64,000 bases of DNA from Mxb001 sp046046455 (GCA_046046455.1 JBJOJS010000090.1:1-64000); one strand, 5' to 3'. Shown: positions 8,670 through 17,791, numbered from the stretch's first letter. Notes: generated by a model from the letters alone, not told the origin. Made by a program: numbers and translations.

Positions 8670-10299
8670 GCGCCTGCATGGCCTGATAGGCCCGGATCAG
8701 CGCATCGGTCGACGAGTCCCGATCGAGCGGACGATCGGCATCCTGCAGGTCCGGGAGGATCGAGTTCGCCATCGCCTTGCCGAGTTCCACCCCCCACTGA
8801 TCGAAGCTGTCGATGCCCCAGACGGCGCCCTGCACGAAGACACTGTGCTCATATAGCGCAATGAGCGCGCCAAGGGCGTGGGGCTCCAGACGCGCCGCGA
8901 GGATGAACGTCGACGGTCGATTTCCCGGCATCACCTTATGCGGCACGAGTGGCTCCGGGGTGCCCTCCGCGCGCACCTCCTCTGCCGTCCGACCGAAGGC
9001 GAGCACCGCCGCCTGAGCGAGGGCATTGGCCGCGAGCATGTCCTGCATGTCGAACACCGGCTCGAGCGCCTGGGCGAAGAGGATGAAGTCGCAGGCGACG
9101 ATCTCCGTACCCTGATGGAGCAGTTGGTAGAAGGAGTGCTGGCCATTCGTCCCGGGTTCGCCCCAGTAGATCGCTCCCGTGTCGTAGTCGACGTGGGCTC
9201 CGTCGAGCCGCACTGATTTGCCGTTGCTCTCCATGGTGAGCTGCTGGAGGTACGCAGGGAAGCGCGCCAGGAACTGTGCGTAGGGCAGGACAGCCGTGGT
9301 GGGGATCCCAAGGAAGTCCCTGTTCCACACTGCGAGAAGCCCCATCGTCAGGGGCAGGTTGTCCTCGGGGGCCGCGTCCCTGAAGTGCTGGTCCATCGCG
9401 TGGAAACCATCGAGCATGTCCTGGAAGTACGCCGGCCCGATCGCGATCATCGTGCTCAGTCCGATGGCGGAGTCCATGGAGTAGCGCCCGCCCACCCAGT
9501 CCCAGAAGCCGAACATGTTGTCCGTGTCGATTCCGAAGGCCCGTACGCGCTCGGCGTTGGTCGACACGGCGACGAAGTGCGCGGCGACAGCGTCCTCGCC
9601 GAGGGCCTCCACGATCCAGTCGCGAGCCGCTCGCGCATTGGTCAGGGTCTCCTGGGTGCCGAAGGTCTTCGAGGCGACGATGAAGAGCGTCTGTGCGGGA
9701 TCGAGCCCGCGCAGCGCCTCGGTGATGTCGGTCGGATCGACATTGGACACGAAGCGGAAGGTCATGGCCCGATCGGAGTAGTAGCGCAGCGCCTCGTAGG
9801 CCATGGCGGGACCAAGATCGGAACCCCCGATGCCGATGTTGACGACATTGCGGATGCGCTCGCCGGTCGCGCCCGACCAGCGTCCGTCCCGCACGCGATC
9901 GGCGAAGTCGCCCATCCGGCGCAGGACGTCGCGGACCTCCACGGCAACATCGGTGCCATCCACCTCAAGCCGGGATCCGGCCGGTAGCCGGAGAGCGGTG
10001 TGCAGCACGGCGCGATCCTCGGTGGTGTTGATGTGCTCCCCGGCGTACATCGCGTCACGGCGGGCGAAGACGCCCTGATCACGGGCGAGCTCGATGAGCG
10101 CAGCCATGACGTCCGGCGTTACGCGCTGCTTGCTGAAGTCAGCGCGCAGACCGGCCGCCTCGAGCGTCCATGCGGGTCCCCTGCCCGGCTCGTCGGCGAA
10201 GAGCTGCCTGAGATGACGGGTGCGCAGATCCCGGCCAAGGCCATCGAGCCGCGTCCAGGCGCTCGTCCGAGTGGGGTCGTGGGATTCCCTGACGTCCAT
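8662..10299 (-). CDS. pgi: Glucose-6-phosphate isomerase
   Basis: Interconverts glucose 6-phosphate and fructose 6-phosphate in glycolysis and feeds the pentose phosphate route. At 545 residues it is the usual bacterial size. Recognisable blocks are NIGIGGSDLGPAMAYEAL (about 153-170), the central signature near ESNGKSV, and FDQWGVELGK close to the C-terminus. It is divergent from gnd with 67 bp between, so the upper glycolytic enzyme and a pentose phosphate enzyme share an intergenic region. The ATG at 10299 has AAGGCT six bases before it, which could act as either a weak ribosome site or a -10. Confidence 0.97.
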   Translation of the reverse strand: MDVRESHDPTRTSAWTRLDGLGRDLRTRHLRQLFADEPGRGPAWTLEAAGLRADFSKQRVTPDVMAALIELARDQGVFARRDAMYAGEHINTTEDRAVLHTALRLPAGSRLEVDGTDVAVEVRDVLRRMGDFADRVRDGRWSGATGERIRNVVNIGIGGSDLGPAMAYEALRYYSDRAMTFRFVSNVDPTDITEALRGLDPAQTLFIVASKTFGTQETLTNARAARDWIVEALGEDAVAAHFVAVSTNAERVRAFGIDTDNMFGFWDWVGGRYSMDSAIGLSTMIAIGPAYFQDMLDGFHAMDQHFRDAAPEDNLPLTMGLLAVWNRDFLGIPTTAVLPYAQFLARFPAYLQQLTMESNGKSVRLDGAHVDYDTGAIYWGEPGTNGQHSFYQLLHQGTEIVACDFILFAQALEPVFDMQDMLAANALAQAAVLAFGRTAEEVRAEGTPEPLVPHKVMPGNRPSTFILAARLEPHALGALIALYEHSVFVQGAVWGIDSFDQWGVELGKAMANSILPDLQDADRPLDRDSSTDALIRAYQAMQARG

Positions 10300-10366
10300 G
10301 CACGAAGCCTTGCACTACCGTGTCGTCGTCCTCCACCGAAGGGGCACCTGACGAAGGGATATCGCC

Positions 10367-11401
10367 ATGGCGACGTCGCATCCCATGCAGCTGGGCATGG
10401 TGGGCCTGGGTCGAATGGGGGCCAATATCGTCCGCCGCATCCTCCGGGATGGGCACTCCGCGGTCGTCTACGACCGCGACCCGGCTGTGGTCGCGGCACT
10501 CGTCGCCGAGGGTGCTGTCGGCGCAGGCTCGCTCGCCGAGCTCGGCGCGCAGATGGAAGCCCCGCGCAATGTGTGGATCATGGTCCCCGCGGGCGCCATC
10601 ACGCAGTCGGTGGTCGACGAGCTCGGCGGCCTCCTCGACCGGGACGACACGATGATCGACGGCGGTAACTCGTATTACCGCGACGACATCCGACGTGCTG
10701 CGGCACTTCGCCCCCAGGGGATCCACTACATCGACTGCGGCACCTCCGGAGGCGTGTGGGGCCTCGAGCGCGGCTACTCGCTCATGATCGGTGGCGATGA
10801 TGACGCCGTGAACCGCCTCGACCCCATCTGGGACTCCGTGGCACCCGGCGTCGACTCGGCACCTCGCACCGGCGACCGCACGGGTGCGCTCGTGCCTGGC
10901 GAGGCGGGCTGGCTGCACTGCGGACCCAGCGGAGCCGGTCACTTCGTCAAGATGGTGCACAACGGCATCGAGTACGGCCTCATGGCCGCCTACGCCGAGG
11001 GCCTCAACATCCTCAAGCATGCCGATACCGGCCTTCGCCAGAGGGAGGCCGACGCCGAGACGGCGCCGCTCGAGCATCCGGAGTACTACCAGTACTCCTT
11101 CGACCTGCCGGCCATCACCGAGGTCTGGCGTCGCGGCAGCGTCGTCGGCTCCTGGCTCCTCGATCTCACGGCGCTCGCGCTATCTCGGTCGGGGGACCTC
11201 GCGGAGTTCAGCGGGCGCGTCTCGGACTCCGGTGAAGGCCGGTGGACATCCATCGCCGCCATCGAGGAAGGCGTGCCCGCGCCCGTGCTCACCGAGGCGC
11301 TCTACTCGCGCTTCGACAGTCAGGGTATGGCCGACTTCGCCTACAAGGTCATGTCCGCGCAGCGCAAGGAGTTCGGAGGGCACGACGAAAAGTCGTCGTA
11401 G
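10367..11401 (+). CDS. gnd: 6-phosphogluconate dehydrogenase, short decarboxylating type
   Basis: Oxidatively decarboxylates 6-phosphogluconate to ribulose 5-phosphate. The 344-residue protein is the short form (about 300-340, versus about 470 for the long form), a group often NAD-dependent. The nucleotide motif GLGRMG (13-18), the substrate motif GGNSYYRDD and KMVHNGIEYG with the catalytic Lys are all visible. GAAGGGA precedes the ATG by seven bases. It is divergent from pgi. The end of the gene forms a hairpin that may act as its terminator, six bases before the convergent mshC stop. Confidence 0.94.
   Translation: MATSHPMQLGMVGLGRMGANIVRRILRDGHSAVVYDRDPAVVAALVAEGAVGAGSLAELGAQMEAPRNVWIMVPAGAITQSVVDELGGLLDRDDTMIDGGNSYYRDDIRRAAALRPQGIHYIDCGTSGGVWGLERGYSLMIGGDDDAVNRLDPIWDSVAPGVDSAPRTGDRTGALVPGEAGWLHCGPSGAGHFVKMVHNGIEYGLMAAYAEGLNILKHADTGLRQREADAETAPLEHPEYYQYSFDLPAITEVWRRGSVVGSWLLDLTALALSRSGDLAEFSGRVSDSGEGRWTSIAAIEEGVPAPVLTEALYSRFDSQGMADFAYKVMSAQRKEFGGHDEKSS
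11382..11399 (+). terminator. Terminator-like hairpin inside the end of gnd
   Basis: ACGACGA (11382-11388) pairs perfectly with TCGTCGT (11393-11399) around an AAAG loop. The hairpin includes the last codons and part of the stop codon of gnd. Confidence 0.4.
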
Positions 11402-11407
11402 CCACTG

Positions 11408-12640
11408 TCACACCTGAAGGCGCACGCCCAGCAGCGCGTCCACCGCATCACGGATGCGCGCCGATGCGCCGACGTCAGTGCCCCCCCGGGTGAGGGCGTC
11501 CTCGGCCCACCGGTCCACCGCGGCAATGGCGTCAGGCGTACGGAGATCATCGGCGATCGCCGAGCGCATCTGCGACACGGTGCCCTGGGCAGGCGGACCC
11601 TGCGCAAGCGACGTCGCGCGCTCCCACCGATCGAGTCTCGCCTCGGCATCCGCCAGGCCAGCCGAGGTCCAGTCCCAGTCCTCCCGGTAGTGGTGGGCGA
11701 GCACCGCGAGCCGTATCGCCCCCGATCGGATCCCCGACTCGCGGAGCCGGTGCACGAAGACCAGGTTGCCCAGCGATTTGCTCATCTTGACGCCGTCCAG
11801 ACCCACCATGCCGGCATGGACGTAGTCACGGGCGTAGGGCCGCTCGTGCGTGAGCACCTCGGCGTGACTCGCGCCCATCTCATGGTGGGGGAAGATCAGA
11901 TCGCGACCACCGCCTTGCACGTCGAAGGTCATCCCCAGGTGATCGAGTGCAATGGCCACGCATTCGATGTGCCAACCCGGACGTCCATGACCGAGGTCGG
12001 TATCCCACGCCGGCTCCTCGGGTCGCGCGGCCCGCCAGAGGAGCGGATCGAGCGGGTCGCGCTTGCCGGGACGAAGCGGATCCCCGCCTCTCTCGGCGAA
12101 GAGGGCGAGCATCTCGTCCCGCGTGAGCCCGGAAACTCCGCCGAAGAGCGGATCGGTGGACAGATCGAAGTACAGGTCACCATCGACGTCGTAGACCGCT
12201 CCTCGCTCACGCAGCCCCTGAATGCACGTGACGACGCTGGGGATCGATTCGACTGCGCCGATGTAGTCATCGGGAGGCACCACTCTGAGGAACTCCATGT
12301 CCTCGCGGAAGAGCTGCGTCTCGCGCAGGGCGATATCTCGCCAGTCCTCGCCGGTGGCGACAGCGCGCTCGAGCAGCGGATCATCGATATCCGTGACGTT
12401 CTGCACGTAGTGCACTCGGTGCCCGGCATCACGCCACGCCCTTACGAGTGTGTCGAAGGCGAGGTACGTCGCCGCATGGCCCATATGAGTCGCGTCGTAC
12501 GGGGTGATCCCGCAGACGTAGAGGCGCGCCTGCTCACCCGGGGCCGACGGCCGGAGTTCACCGCTCGCCGTATCCCGCACGCGGACCGGCATTCCTCCTG
12601 TGCCCAGGGCGGGGATCTCGGGAGAGGGCCAGGACTCCAT
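11408..12640 (-). CDS. mshC: Mycothiol ligase MshC (Cys:GlcN-Ins ligase)
   Basis: ATP-dependent ligase that joins cysteine to glucosaminyl-inositol in mycothiol synthesis, the actinobacterial glutathione substitute. It is a class I cysteinyl-tRNA-synthetase-like protein of 410 residues without the anticodon-binding domain. The HIGH-like motif THMGHAATY (51-59), zinc ligand Cys43 and KMSKS (285-289) are present. MshC rather than CysS is supported by length and by the downstream trio SCO1664, DUF3090 and phosphatase, as near Rv2130c-Rv2135c. The start is fixed by a -10-like hexamer six bases upstream with no ribosome site. Confidence 0.93.
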   Translation of the reverse strand: MESWPSPEIPALGTGGMPVRVRDTASGELRPSAPGEQARLYVCGITPYDATHMGHAATYLAFDTLVRAWRDAGHRVHYVQNVTDIDDPLLERAVATGEDWRDIALRETQLFREDMEFLRVVPPDDYIGAVESIPSVVTCIQGLRERGAVYDVDGDLYFDLSTDPLFGGVSGLTRDEMLALFAERGGDPLRPGKRDPLDPLLWRAARPEEPAWDTDLGHGRPGWHIECVAIALDHLGMTFDVQGGGRDLIFPHHEMGASHAEVLTHERPYARDYVHAGMVGLDGVKMSKSLGNLVFVHRLRESGIRSGAIRLAVLAHHYREDWDWTSAGLADAEARLDRWERATSLAQGPPAQGTVSQMRSAIADDLRTPDAIAAVDRWAEDALTRGGTDVGASARIRDAVDALLGVRLQV

Positions 12641-12646
12641 GCCCGG

Positions 12647-12652
12647 AGCCTA
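12647..12652 (-). promoter_or_regulatory. -10 element of mshC (leaderless)
   Basis: TAGGCT on the minus strand, six bases (CCGGGC) before the mshC ATG. Confidence 0.55.
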
Positions 12653-12673
12653 GAAGGTGGCGACTAGGCGACG

Positions 12674-13468
12674 TCACATGGCGGGCCACGGCAGCGCGGG
12701 CCACGCGCCATCCGGGTCCGGGAAGGTGCCCTCGGTCACGAGCATCTCGAGACGGTCGCGGGTTGCGGCGATCTCGGAGAGGGTGAGCAGTGGTTCCAGG
12801 CATGTGCTCCACTGCGACCAGCCTTCGGCGAGGTGGGCGAGATCGGTGAGGCTCGCAGCGTCGATGGGCGTCCCGGCCCAGCCCCAGAGGACCGTGCGCA
12901 GTTTGGGCTCTTCGTGGAAGGTGAGTCCATGGTCGATACCCGCCAGTGCATCCGGCCCCGCCCGCAGGACGTGGCCCCCCTTGCGGTCGGCGTTATTGAC
13001 CACGGCATCGAGGAGGGCAAGGCGCCGAAGCGGCGCGGACTCCTCGTGGACCAGGCACACATGATCGCCCCGCGCGCCCTCGCCCTCGGCCACCACGTGC
13101 CATCCCTCGGGGAGCGTCCGCGCGTCCACGACGTCAACAGGGGCGTCGTCGGGATCGCCATCGATCCAGACCTGCAGGCTGCCCGGTCCTAGAGGGGCTT
13201 CTTCTCTCCAGACCGTCACCGGGACGAGATCCCAGCCGAGGGCCCTATCGACCGCGTACGTCGCGACTTCCCGGAGACCCAGGGTGCCTGTCGGGAAGTC
13301 CCAGAGAGGCCGCTCCCCTCTGCGCGGCTTGTAGACCGCGCGCATGTGCCGATCACCTGAGCGACACTCCACGCGCATGGCGGAGTTGGAGGAATCCCAC
13401 AGCCGACCCTCGACGTCGAGGTCGCCCTCGATCAGGAGTTGCTCCACCGACGTGTCATGTGCGCTCAC
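12674..13468 (-). CDS. SCO1664 family protein (distantly PI3/PI4-kinase-like)
   Basis: Actinobacterial protein of unknown role; members show distant resemblance to phosphatidylinositol 3/4-kinase folds and occur beside DUF3090 and MSMEG_4193-type phosphatase genes. The 264-residue product has kinase-like segments: the Lys in MRAVYKPRRGERPLWDF, the loop DAVVNNADRKGGH (catalytic Asp/Asn type) and IDHGLTFHEE (metal-binding DHG). The frame stays open further upstream, but GTG 13468 is chosen because it gives a four-base GTGA overlap with the DUF3090 stop. It sits 33 bp before mshC. Confidence 0.85.
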   Translation of the reverse strand: MSAHDTSVEQLLIEGDLDVEGRLWDSSNSAMRVECRSGDRHMRAVYKPRRGERPLWDFPTGTLGLREVATYAVDRALGWDLVPVTVWREEAPLGPGSLQVWIDGDPDDAPVDVVDARTLPEGWHVVAEGEGARGDHVCLVHEESAPLRRLALLDAVVNNADRKGGHVLRAGPDALAGIDHGLTFHEEPKLRTVLWGWAGTPIDAASLTDLAHLAEGWSQWSTCLEPLLTLSEIAATRDRLEMLVTEGTFPDPDGAWPALPWPAM

Positions 13469-14004
13469 GCGCGGCGCCGATAGCCGTTGGCCCGTGGACA
13501 GATGTGACCGCCCGGATCGAGCGGCTGCAGGCAGAACGGGCACGGCGGTCGGCCCGCGGCCACGAGTGCCCGCGCGCGTCGGGCGAACGCTGCAGCAGCC
13601 TCCGGCGTCAGGGTGACGCGCAGGGTGTCCGCTGCCTCGTCGTCATCATCGCCGGGTTCTGCGGCTTCCGCCTCGCCCAGCGCGTGTGCCTCGACGAGGA
13701 TCCGTGCGGGGCCGTCTTCCTCGGGGACGAGGGCAATGCCGAGGGCTCCGACGCGGAATTCCTCCTCCAGTGGCAACGCCAGGGGATCGTTGTCATCACG
13801 CCCCGATTCCTCCGAGGCTCCGGCCTGGCTGACCAGGCGCTCGATGCGCTCCGCGAGCATGGCCACCTGGGCCTTCTCGAGGGCGACGGATGTCACCGAC
13901 CGGTCATCACTGGCCTGCAGGTAGAAGGTCCGTTCGCCCGGCAGCCCGACGGTCCCCGCCACGAAGCGTCGCGGATCGACGTACGAGTGGATGCGGCGCG
14001 GCAC
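13465..14004 (-). CDS. DUF3090 family protein
   Basis: Conserved actinobacterial protein of unknown function, 179 residues (homologue Rv2134c). The N-terminal two thirds are acidic, and the C-terminus carries CPFCLQPLDPGGHICPR, a short Cys/His cluster likely to bind zinc. A -10-like TACGGT six bases before the GTG suggests leaderless expression, separate from the phosphatase 26 bp upstream. Its stop overlaps the SCO1664 start. Co-occurrence with SCO1664 and the phosphatase implies a joint pathway that I cannot name. Confidence 0.88.
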   Translation of the reverse strand: MPRRIHSYVDPRRFVAGTVGLPGERTFYLQASDDRSVTSVALEKAQVAMLAERIERLVSQAGASEESGRDDNDPLALPLEEEFRVGALGIALVPEEDGPARILVEAHALGEAEAAEPGDDDDEAADTLRVTLTPEAAAAFARRARALVAAGRPPCPFCLQPLDPGGHICPRANGYRRRA

Positions 14005-14010
14005 AGCATC

Positions 14011-14016
14011 ACCGTA
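14011..14016 (-). promoter_or_regulatory. -10 element of DUF3090-SCO1664 (leaderless)
   Basis: TACGGT on the minus strand, six bases (GATGCT) before the GTG start of the DUF3090 gene. Confidence 0.5.
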
Positions 14017-14030
14017 TCCGGGCGCTGCGG

Positions 14031-14711
14031 CTAGTGCTCGCCCGAGCCACCGCCGACGGTGCCCTCCACGCGCCTACGGGTGCGCGTGCGCGCGAGAGAC
14101 GAGAGCTCTGAGCCTCGGTCGTTGACGTGCAGGACCTGGACTCCGCGTGCTCCATAACGGATCACCGATACGGACGCAGGATCCACCACGATCCGCTGGA
14201 ACTGGTCCAGGTGCATGCCCAGGGCGTCGGCGACGATCGCCTTGATGACGTCACCATGGGAGACCATCGCGTACGTCGCCTTGTCGCCGAGTCGCTGGTT
14301 CCATTCGTGCACGGCCCCGAGGGACCGTGCCTGCATCACCGGAAGCGACTCGCCATCGGGGAAGGTGACCGCGCTGGGACGCTCCTGCACCGTGCGCCAC
14401 AGGGGCAGCTTGGAGAGCTCCGCGAGGGGACGGTTGGTCCATTCACCGTAGCGGCACTCCCCCAGCCGGTCGTCGACCTCGAGGCCTGGAGGTCGACGCT
14501 GCGCCTGGTCGATCGCCTCCGCCGTCTGCACCGTGCGCTCGAGTGGGCTCGTGACGATCGCCGCCAGGCGCAGGGGGCTGAGGCGCTCCGCCACGGCTGT
14601 CGCCTGCGCCCGTCCGTGGTCGTCCAGGTGAACCCCGGGCGTCCAACCGGCAAGGATCCCGCTGGCATTGGCCTGCGTGCGACCATGTCGGACCAGAATG
14701 AGCAGCGGCAT
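14031..14711 (-). CDS. Histidine phosphatase, MSMEG_4193 family
   Basis: Branch 1 histidine phosphatase (phosphoglycerate-mutase-like) of 226 residues, substrate unknown. The phosphohistidine motif RHGRT lies at 8-12, the second arginine in SPLERTVQTAE, and the second histidine in AMVSHGDVIKA. Members of this subfamily consistently neighbour DUF3090 and SCO1664 genes, as here. The start is supported by TAGCGT six bases upstream and by RHG needing to be near the N-terminus. The C-terminal stretch after about residue 205 is basic and low-complexity. Confidence 0.9.
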   Translation of the reverse strand: MPLLILVRHGRTQANASGILAGWTPGVHLDDHGRAQATAVAERLSPLRLAAIVTSPLERTVQTAEAIDQAQRRPPGLEVDDRLGECRYGEWTNRPLAELSKLPLWRTVQERPSAVTFPDGESLPVMQARSLGAVHEWNQRLGDKATYAMVSHGDVIKAIVADALGMHLDQFQRIVVDPASVSVIRYGARGVQVLHVNDRGSELSSLARTRTRRRVEGTVGGGSGEH

Positions 14712-14717
14712 GCCGCG

Positions 14718-14723
14718 ACGCTA
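14718..14723 (-). promoter_or_regulatory. -10 element of the histidine phosphatase gene (leaderless)
   Basis: TAGCGT on the minus strand, six bases (CGCGGC) before the ATG at 14711. Confidence 0.55.
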
Positions 14724-14764
14724 TCGGACGACGGGGCCACGATCGCGGCCATGGGAGGCGACAC

Positions 14765-15763
14765 GTGATCCGGATCATGGGCACGTACAGAGACGGGAGA
14801 CTCGATCCCGGCACCCACACGCCGGGGTCACCCGTCACACATGAAGCGCTCCTGACTGCCCGCGATGCCGTGGTCGACCCCACGGACTTCACCTGGATCG
14901 CCCTCTCGGACCCCACGCGCCTAGAGGTCGATCTCGTCGCGGATGCCTTCGATCTCGAACCGCTGCTGCTCGATGACGCCGTCTCGCGCCAGGAGCGCGC
15001 CAAGATCGACATCGCGGACAAGAGCCTCTTCGTGCTCCTCAAGGTTCTCGAATGGGTGGACGACACCTCGGATGTCGAGACCGGGCAGGTCGCCTGCTTC
15101 GTCGGTCCCGGCTATGCGATCACGATGCGGATGGGCCGCGCCGAAGACACCGACGTCGTCGCGTCTCGTCTCGCGGCGCATCCCGAACTCGCCGCCACCG
15201 GTCCGCTCGCGATCTTCTGGGCCATCGCCGATGTCGCGGCTCACCAGTACCTCGCCGTCGGTGAGGCCATCCAGTCCGACATCGAGGAGATCGAGCAGCA
15301 GGTCTTCTCCGATCAGCCGTCGCAGGCAGCCAATCGGATCTACCGCCTCAATCGGGAGAACATCGAGATGCGGCGGGCAGTCCAGCCGCTGCTTCCGGAC
15401 TCCCAGCGACTCGCGCGCGATGCGCTCCCACTCGTTCCCGCACCCCTGCATCCGTTCCTCCGGGACGTGGGCGACAACATCCTTCGCGCCGGCGACATGG
15501 TGGATGGCTTCGACTCCACTCTCATGACCATGCTTATGGCCAGCACCGCGCGCCAGGATCTCCTGCAGAACAAGGACATGCGCAAGATCTCGGCCTGGGC
15601 GGCCATCATCGCGGTGCCGACCGCGATCGCGGGCATCTACGGCATGAACTTCGACGACATGCCGGAGTTGCACTGGACGTTCGGCTACCCCGCCGTGGTC
15701 ACCGCGATGGCGGTCATCTGCCTGCTGCTCTACCGGGGCTTCAAGAAGTCTGGCTGGCTGTAG
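14765..15763 (+). CDS. corA: CorA-family magnesium/cobalt transporter
   Basis: Pentameric divalent-cation channel. The 332-residue protein has a long cytoplasmic N-terminal domain, the stalk helix, and two C-terminal membrane helices separated by the family signature YGMNF (GMN at 293-295). The start is GTG 14765, with GGGAGGCG five bases before it. It diverges from the histidine phosphatase, with 53 bp between, and converges on uppP with 20 bp between. The basic C-terminal tail FKKSGWL is typical of the family. Confidence 0.95.
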   Translation: MIRIMGTYRDGRLDPGTHTPGSPVTHEALLTARDAVVDPTDFTWIALSDPTRLEVDLVADAFDLEPLLLDDAVSRQERAKIDIADKSLFVLLKVLEWVDDTSDVETGQVACFVGPGYAITMRMGRAEDTDVVASRLAAHPELAATGPLAIFWAIADVAAHQYLAVGEAIQSDIEEIEQQVFSDQPSQAANRIYRLNRENIEMRRAVQPLLPDSQRLARDALPLVPAPLHPFLRDVGDNILRAGDMVDGFDSTLMTMLMASTARQDLLQNKDMRKISAWAAIIAVPTAIAGIYGMNFDDMPELHWTFGYPAVVTAMAVICLLLYRGFKKSGWL

Positions 15764-15783
15764 GCATCATCTGGCACTGGGCA

Positions 15784-16617
15784 TCATGTCGCCGTGATGG
15801 TGCCCGTGACGAGCAGACCCACGATGAGGGCGGCAAGTGCCAACCGGTAGGCGACAAAGGGCATGTATGAGCCCGTCCTGAGGTAGCGGAGCAACCAGGC
15901 GATCACGGCGTACCCGACCGTGAAGGCAATCGCGGTCGCGACAATGGTCTGGCCCCACGCCACCTGCGGGTCGTCGCCGATGCGCGTGGCCTCGTAGAAG
16001 CCTGAGCCGAGGACGGCGGGAATCGCGAGGAGGAAGGCATAGCGGGTCGCCGCCTCGCGCGTATAGCCGAGCGTCAAGCCCATCGTGATCGTCGCGCCGG
16101 ACCGCGAGACGCCGGGAATGAGAGCCAGCGCCTGGGCCAGACCCAGGCCGATGGCATCGCGGGTGCGCATGGTGCTGATCTCGCGCTCCTTGCGACCGAA
16201 ACGATCCGCCAGACCAAGAAGGACACCGAAGACAGCGAGCATGGTCGCCGTGATCCATAGGTTGCGGGCCACTGTCTCGATCTGCTCCGTGAAGGCAAGA
16301 CCCAGGACCACGATGGGAATCGTCCCCAGGATGACGTACCAGCCCAGACGTGAATCTGCGGAGCCCCGCTCCTCCGGCCGGACGAGACTGACCGCCCACG
16401 CGCGCACGATCCGTGCGATGTCGTGACGGAAGTAGATGAGGACCGCCGCCTCGGTGCCGATCTGAGTCACGGCGGTGAAGGCGGCGCCTGGGTCACCCCA
16501 GCCGAAGATCCGCGACAGCACCAGGATGTGGGCGCTCGAGGAGATCGGCAGGAACTCCGTGAGTCCCTGGATGACTCCCAGAACGACGGCCTCGAACCAC
16601 GTCATGGCGCCTGCCAT
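15784..16617 (-). CDS. uppP: Undecaprenyl-diphosphatase UppP/BacA
   Basis: Integral membrane enzyme that dephosphorylates undecaprenyl diphosphate outside the membrane to recycle the wall-glycan carrier. The 277-residue product has the glutamate-rich motif GLTEFLPISSSAH (18-30) and the second motif PGVSRSG, with about eight hydrophobic segments. The start ATG 16617 is preferred over GTG 16623 because GAGGGG lies five bases ahead of the ATG but abuts the GTG. M. tuberculosis uppP (Rv2136c) has the same neighbours. A possible -10 (TAGGGT, 16640-16645) includes the stop codon of the upstream gene. Confidence 0.95.
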   Translation of the reverse strand: MAGAMTWFEAVVLGVIQGLTEFLPISSSAHILVLSRIFGWGDPGAAFTAVTQIGTEAAVLIYFRHDIARIVRAWAVSLVRPEERGSADSRLGWYVILGTIPIVVLGLAFTEQIETVARNLWITATMLAVFGVLLGLADRFGRKEREISTMRTRDAIGLGLAQALALIPGVSRSGATITMGLTLGYTREAATRYAFLLAIPAVLGSGFYEATRIGDDPQVAWGQTIVATAIAFTVGYAVIAWLLRYLRTGSYMPFVAYRLALAALIVGLLVTGTITAT

Positions 16618-16642
16618 GTGCACCCCTCGGCCCGCATGGACC

Positions 16643-17695
16643 CTAGTCCTCCGCGAGTCCTGCCTGGGCGAGGAGCTGGGGCATCAGGCGCAGTGTCTCC
16701 AGCCGCTCGTCCAGGGAACCGTGGTAGCTCGCGAGAGTCAGCGTCGTCACGCCGGCTGCCGCGTAGTCCTTGAGTCGCTCGGCGATGACGTCGGGCGGCC
16801 CGATGAGCGAGGTTCGCTGGATGAACTCCAGGGGCACGGCAGCTGCGGCGCCCGCGTAGTCCTTGGCCAGGTAGAGGTCCTGGATCCGCGCGGCGGCGTC
16901 CCCGAAGCCCATACGGACAGCGAGAGCGTTGTAGAAGTTCTTCTCCCGCGAGCCCATGCCGCCGATGTAGAGCGCGCAGTAGGCGCGCACGGGCTCCGCG
17001 CACGCTTCGATGTCATCACCGATGATCACCGGCACCGTGGGGACGACGTCGAAGCCCTTCATGTCGAGACCGGCCTTTTCGCGTCCGGCCCGGATGTTTC
17101 CGAGCAGCTCGCCCGAGTGATCGGGATCGAAGAAGATCGCGAGCCAACCGTCGGCGATCTCGCCTGCGAGCTCGAGGTTGCGGGGGCCCACGGCAGCCAG
17201 GTAGACCGGGATGCGCTCGCGCACCGGGTGCACCGTGAGGGTGAGCGCCTTGCCGGGTCCGTCGGGCAGGGGGAGCGTGAAGAACTCACCGTCATAGGTG
17301 AGTCGCTCGCGAGCGAGGGCCTTGCGCACGATGCCGACGTACTCCCGGGTGCGCGCAAGCGGCTTATCGAAGCGGACGCCGTGCCACCCCTCGGACACCT
17401 GCGGCCCGGACACACCCAGTCCCAGGCGGAATCGGCCCCCGGAGAGCGTGTCGAGCGTCGCAGCAGTCATGGCCGTATTGGCAGGCGTCCGACCGGGGAT
17501 CTGGAAGATCGCCGATCCGACGTCGATGCGTTCGGTCTGCGCGGCCACCCATGCCAACACCGTGGCGGCGTCGGAGCCGTATGCCTCCGCCGCCCAGACG
17601 ACCGCATAGCCGCATCGGTCAGCCTCCCGGGCCTGCTCGAGGTTGTCGGCGTCGTTGCCCGCGCCACAGTAGCCGAGGTTGAGACCGAGCTTCAT
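16643..17695 (-). CDS. LLM-class F420-dependent oxidoreductase (Rv3520c-like)
   Basis: Luciferase-like flavin/F420 oxidoreductase of 350 residues. The TIM-barrel start MKLGLNLGYCG, the segment GGRFRLGLGVSGPQV and the C-terminal LIGPPDVIAERL are characteristic of the actinobacterial F420 group resembling Rv3520c; the substrate is unknown. Use of F420 is inferred from family, since no cofactor-biosynthesis gene is in view. GGAGG four bases before the ATG gives a normal ribosome site. It is divergent from the aldo/keto reductase homologue (96 bp between). Confidence 0.85.
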   Translation of the reverse strand: MKLGLNLGYCGAGNDADNLEQAREADRCGYAVVWAAEAYGSDAATVLAWVAAQTERIDVGSAIFQIPGRTPANTAMTAATLDTLSGGRFRLGLGVSGPQVSEGWHGVRFDKPLARTREYVGIVRKALARERLTYDGEFFTLPLPDGPGKALTLTVHPVRERIPVYLAAVGPRNLELAGEIADGWLAIFFDPDHSGELLGNIRAGREKAGLDMKGFDVVPTVPVIIGDDIEACAEPVRAYCALYIGGMGSREKNFYNALAVRMGFGDAAARIQDLYLAKDYAGAAAAVPLEFIQRTSLIGPPDVIAERLKDYAAAGVTTLTLASYHGSLDERLETLRLMPQLLAQAGLAED

Positions 17696-17779
17696 ACGCC
17701 CTCCCGATTCCCTTGCGCGCCGCCGGAGGACCGACGGCCTTGCGCGTGTCGAGCGAGCCTATCCACCCCCCCGCGTGAC

Positions 17780-17785
17780 TAGGTT
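17780..17785 (+). promoter_or_regulatory. -10 element of the aldo/keto reductase homologue (leaderless)
   Basis: TAGGTT, then six bases (GCCCAC), then the GTG at 17792. Confidence 0.55.
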
Positions 17786-17791
17786 GCCCAC

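Noticed and set aside
16618..16623. GTG start of uppP two codons upstream
   Set aside because: The GAGGGG ribosome site would directly touch this GTG, while it is correctly spaced for ATG 16617.
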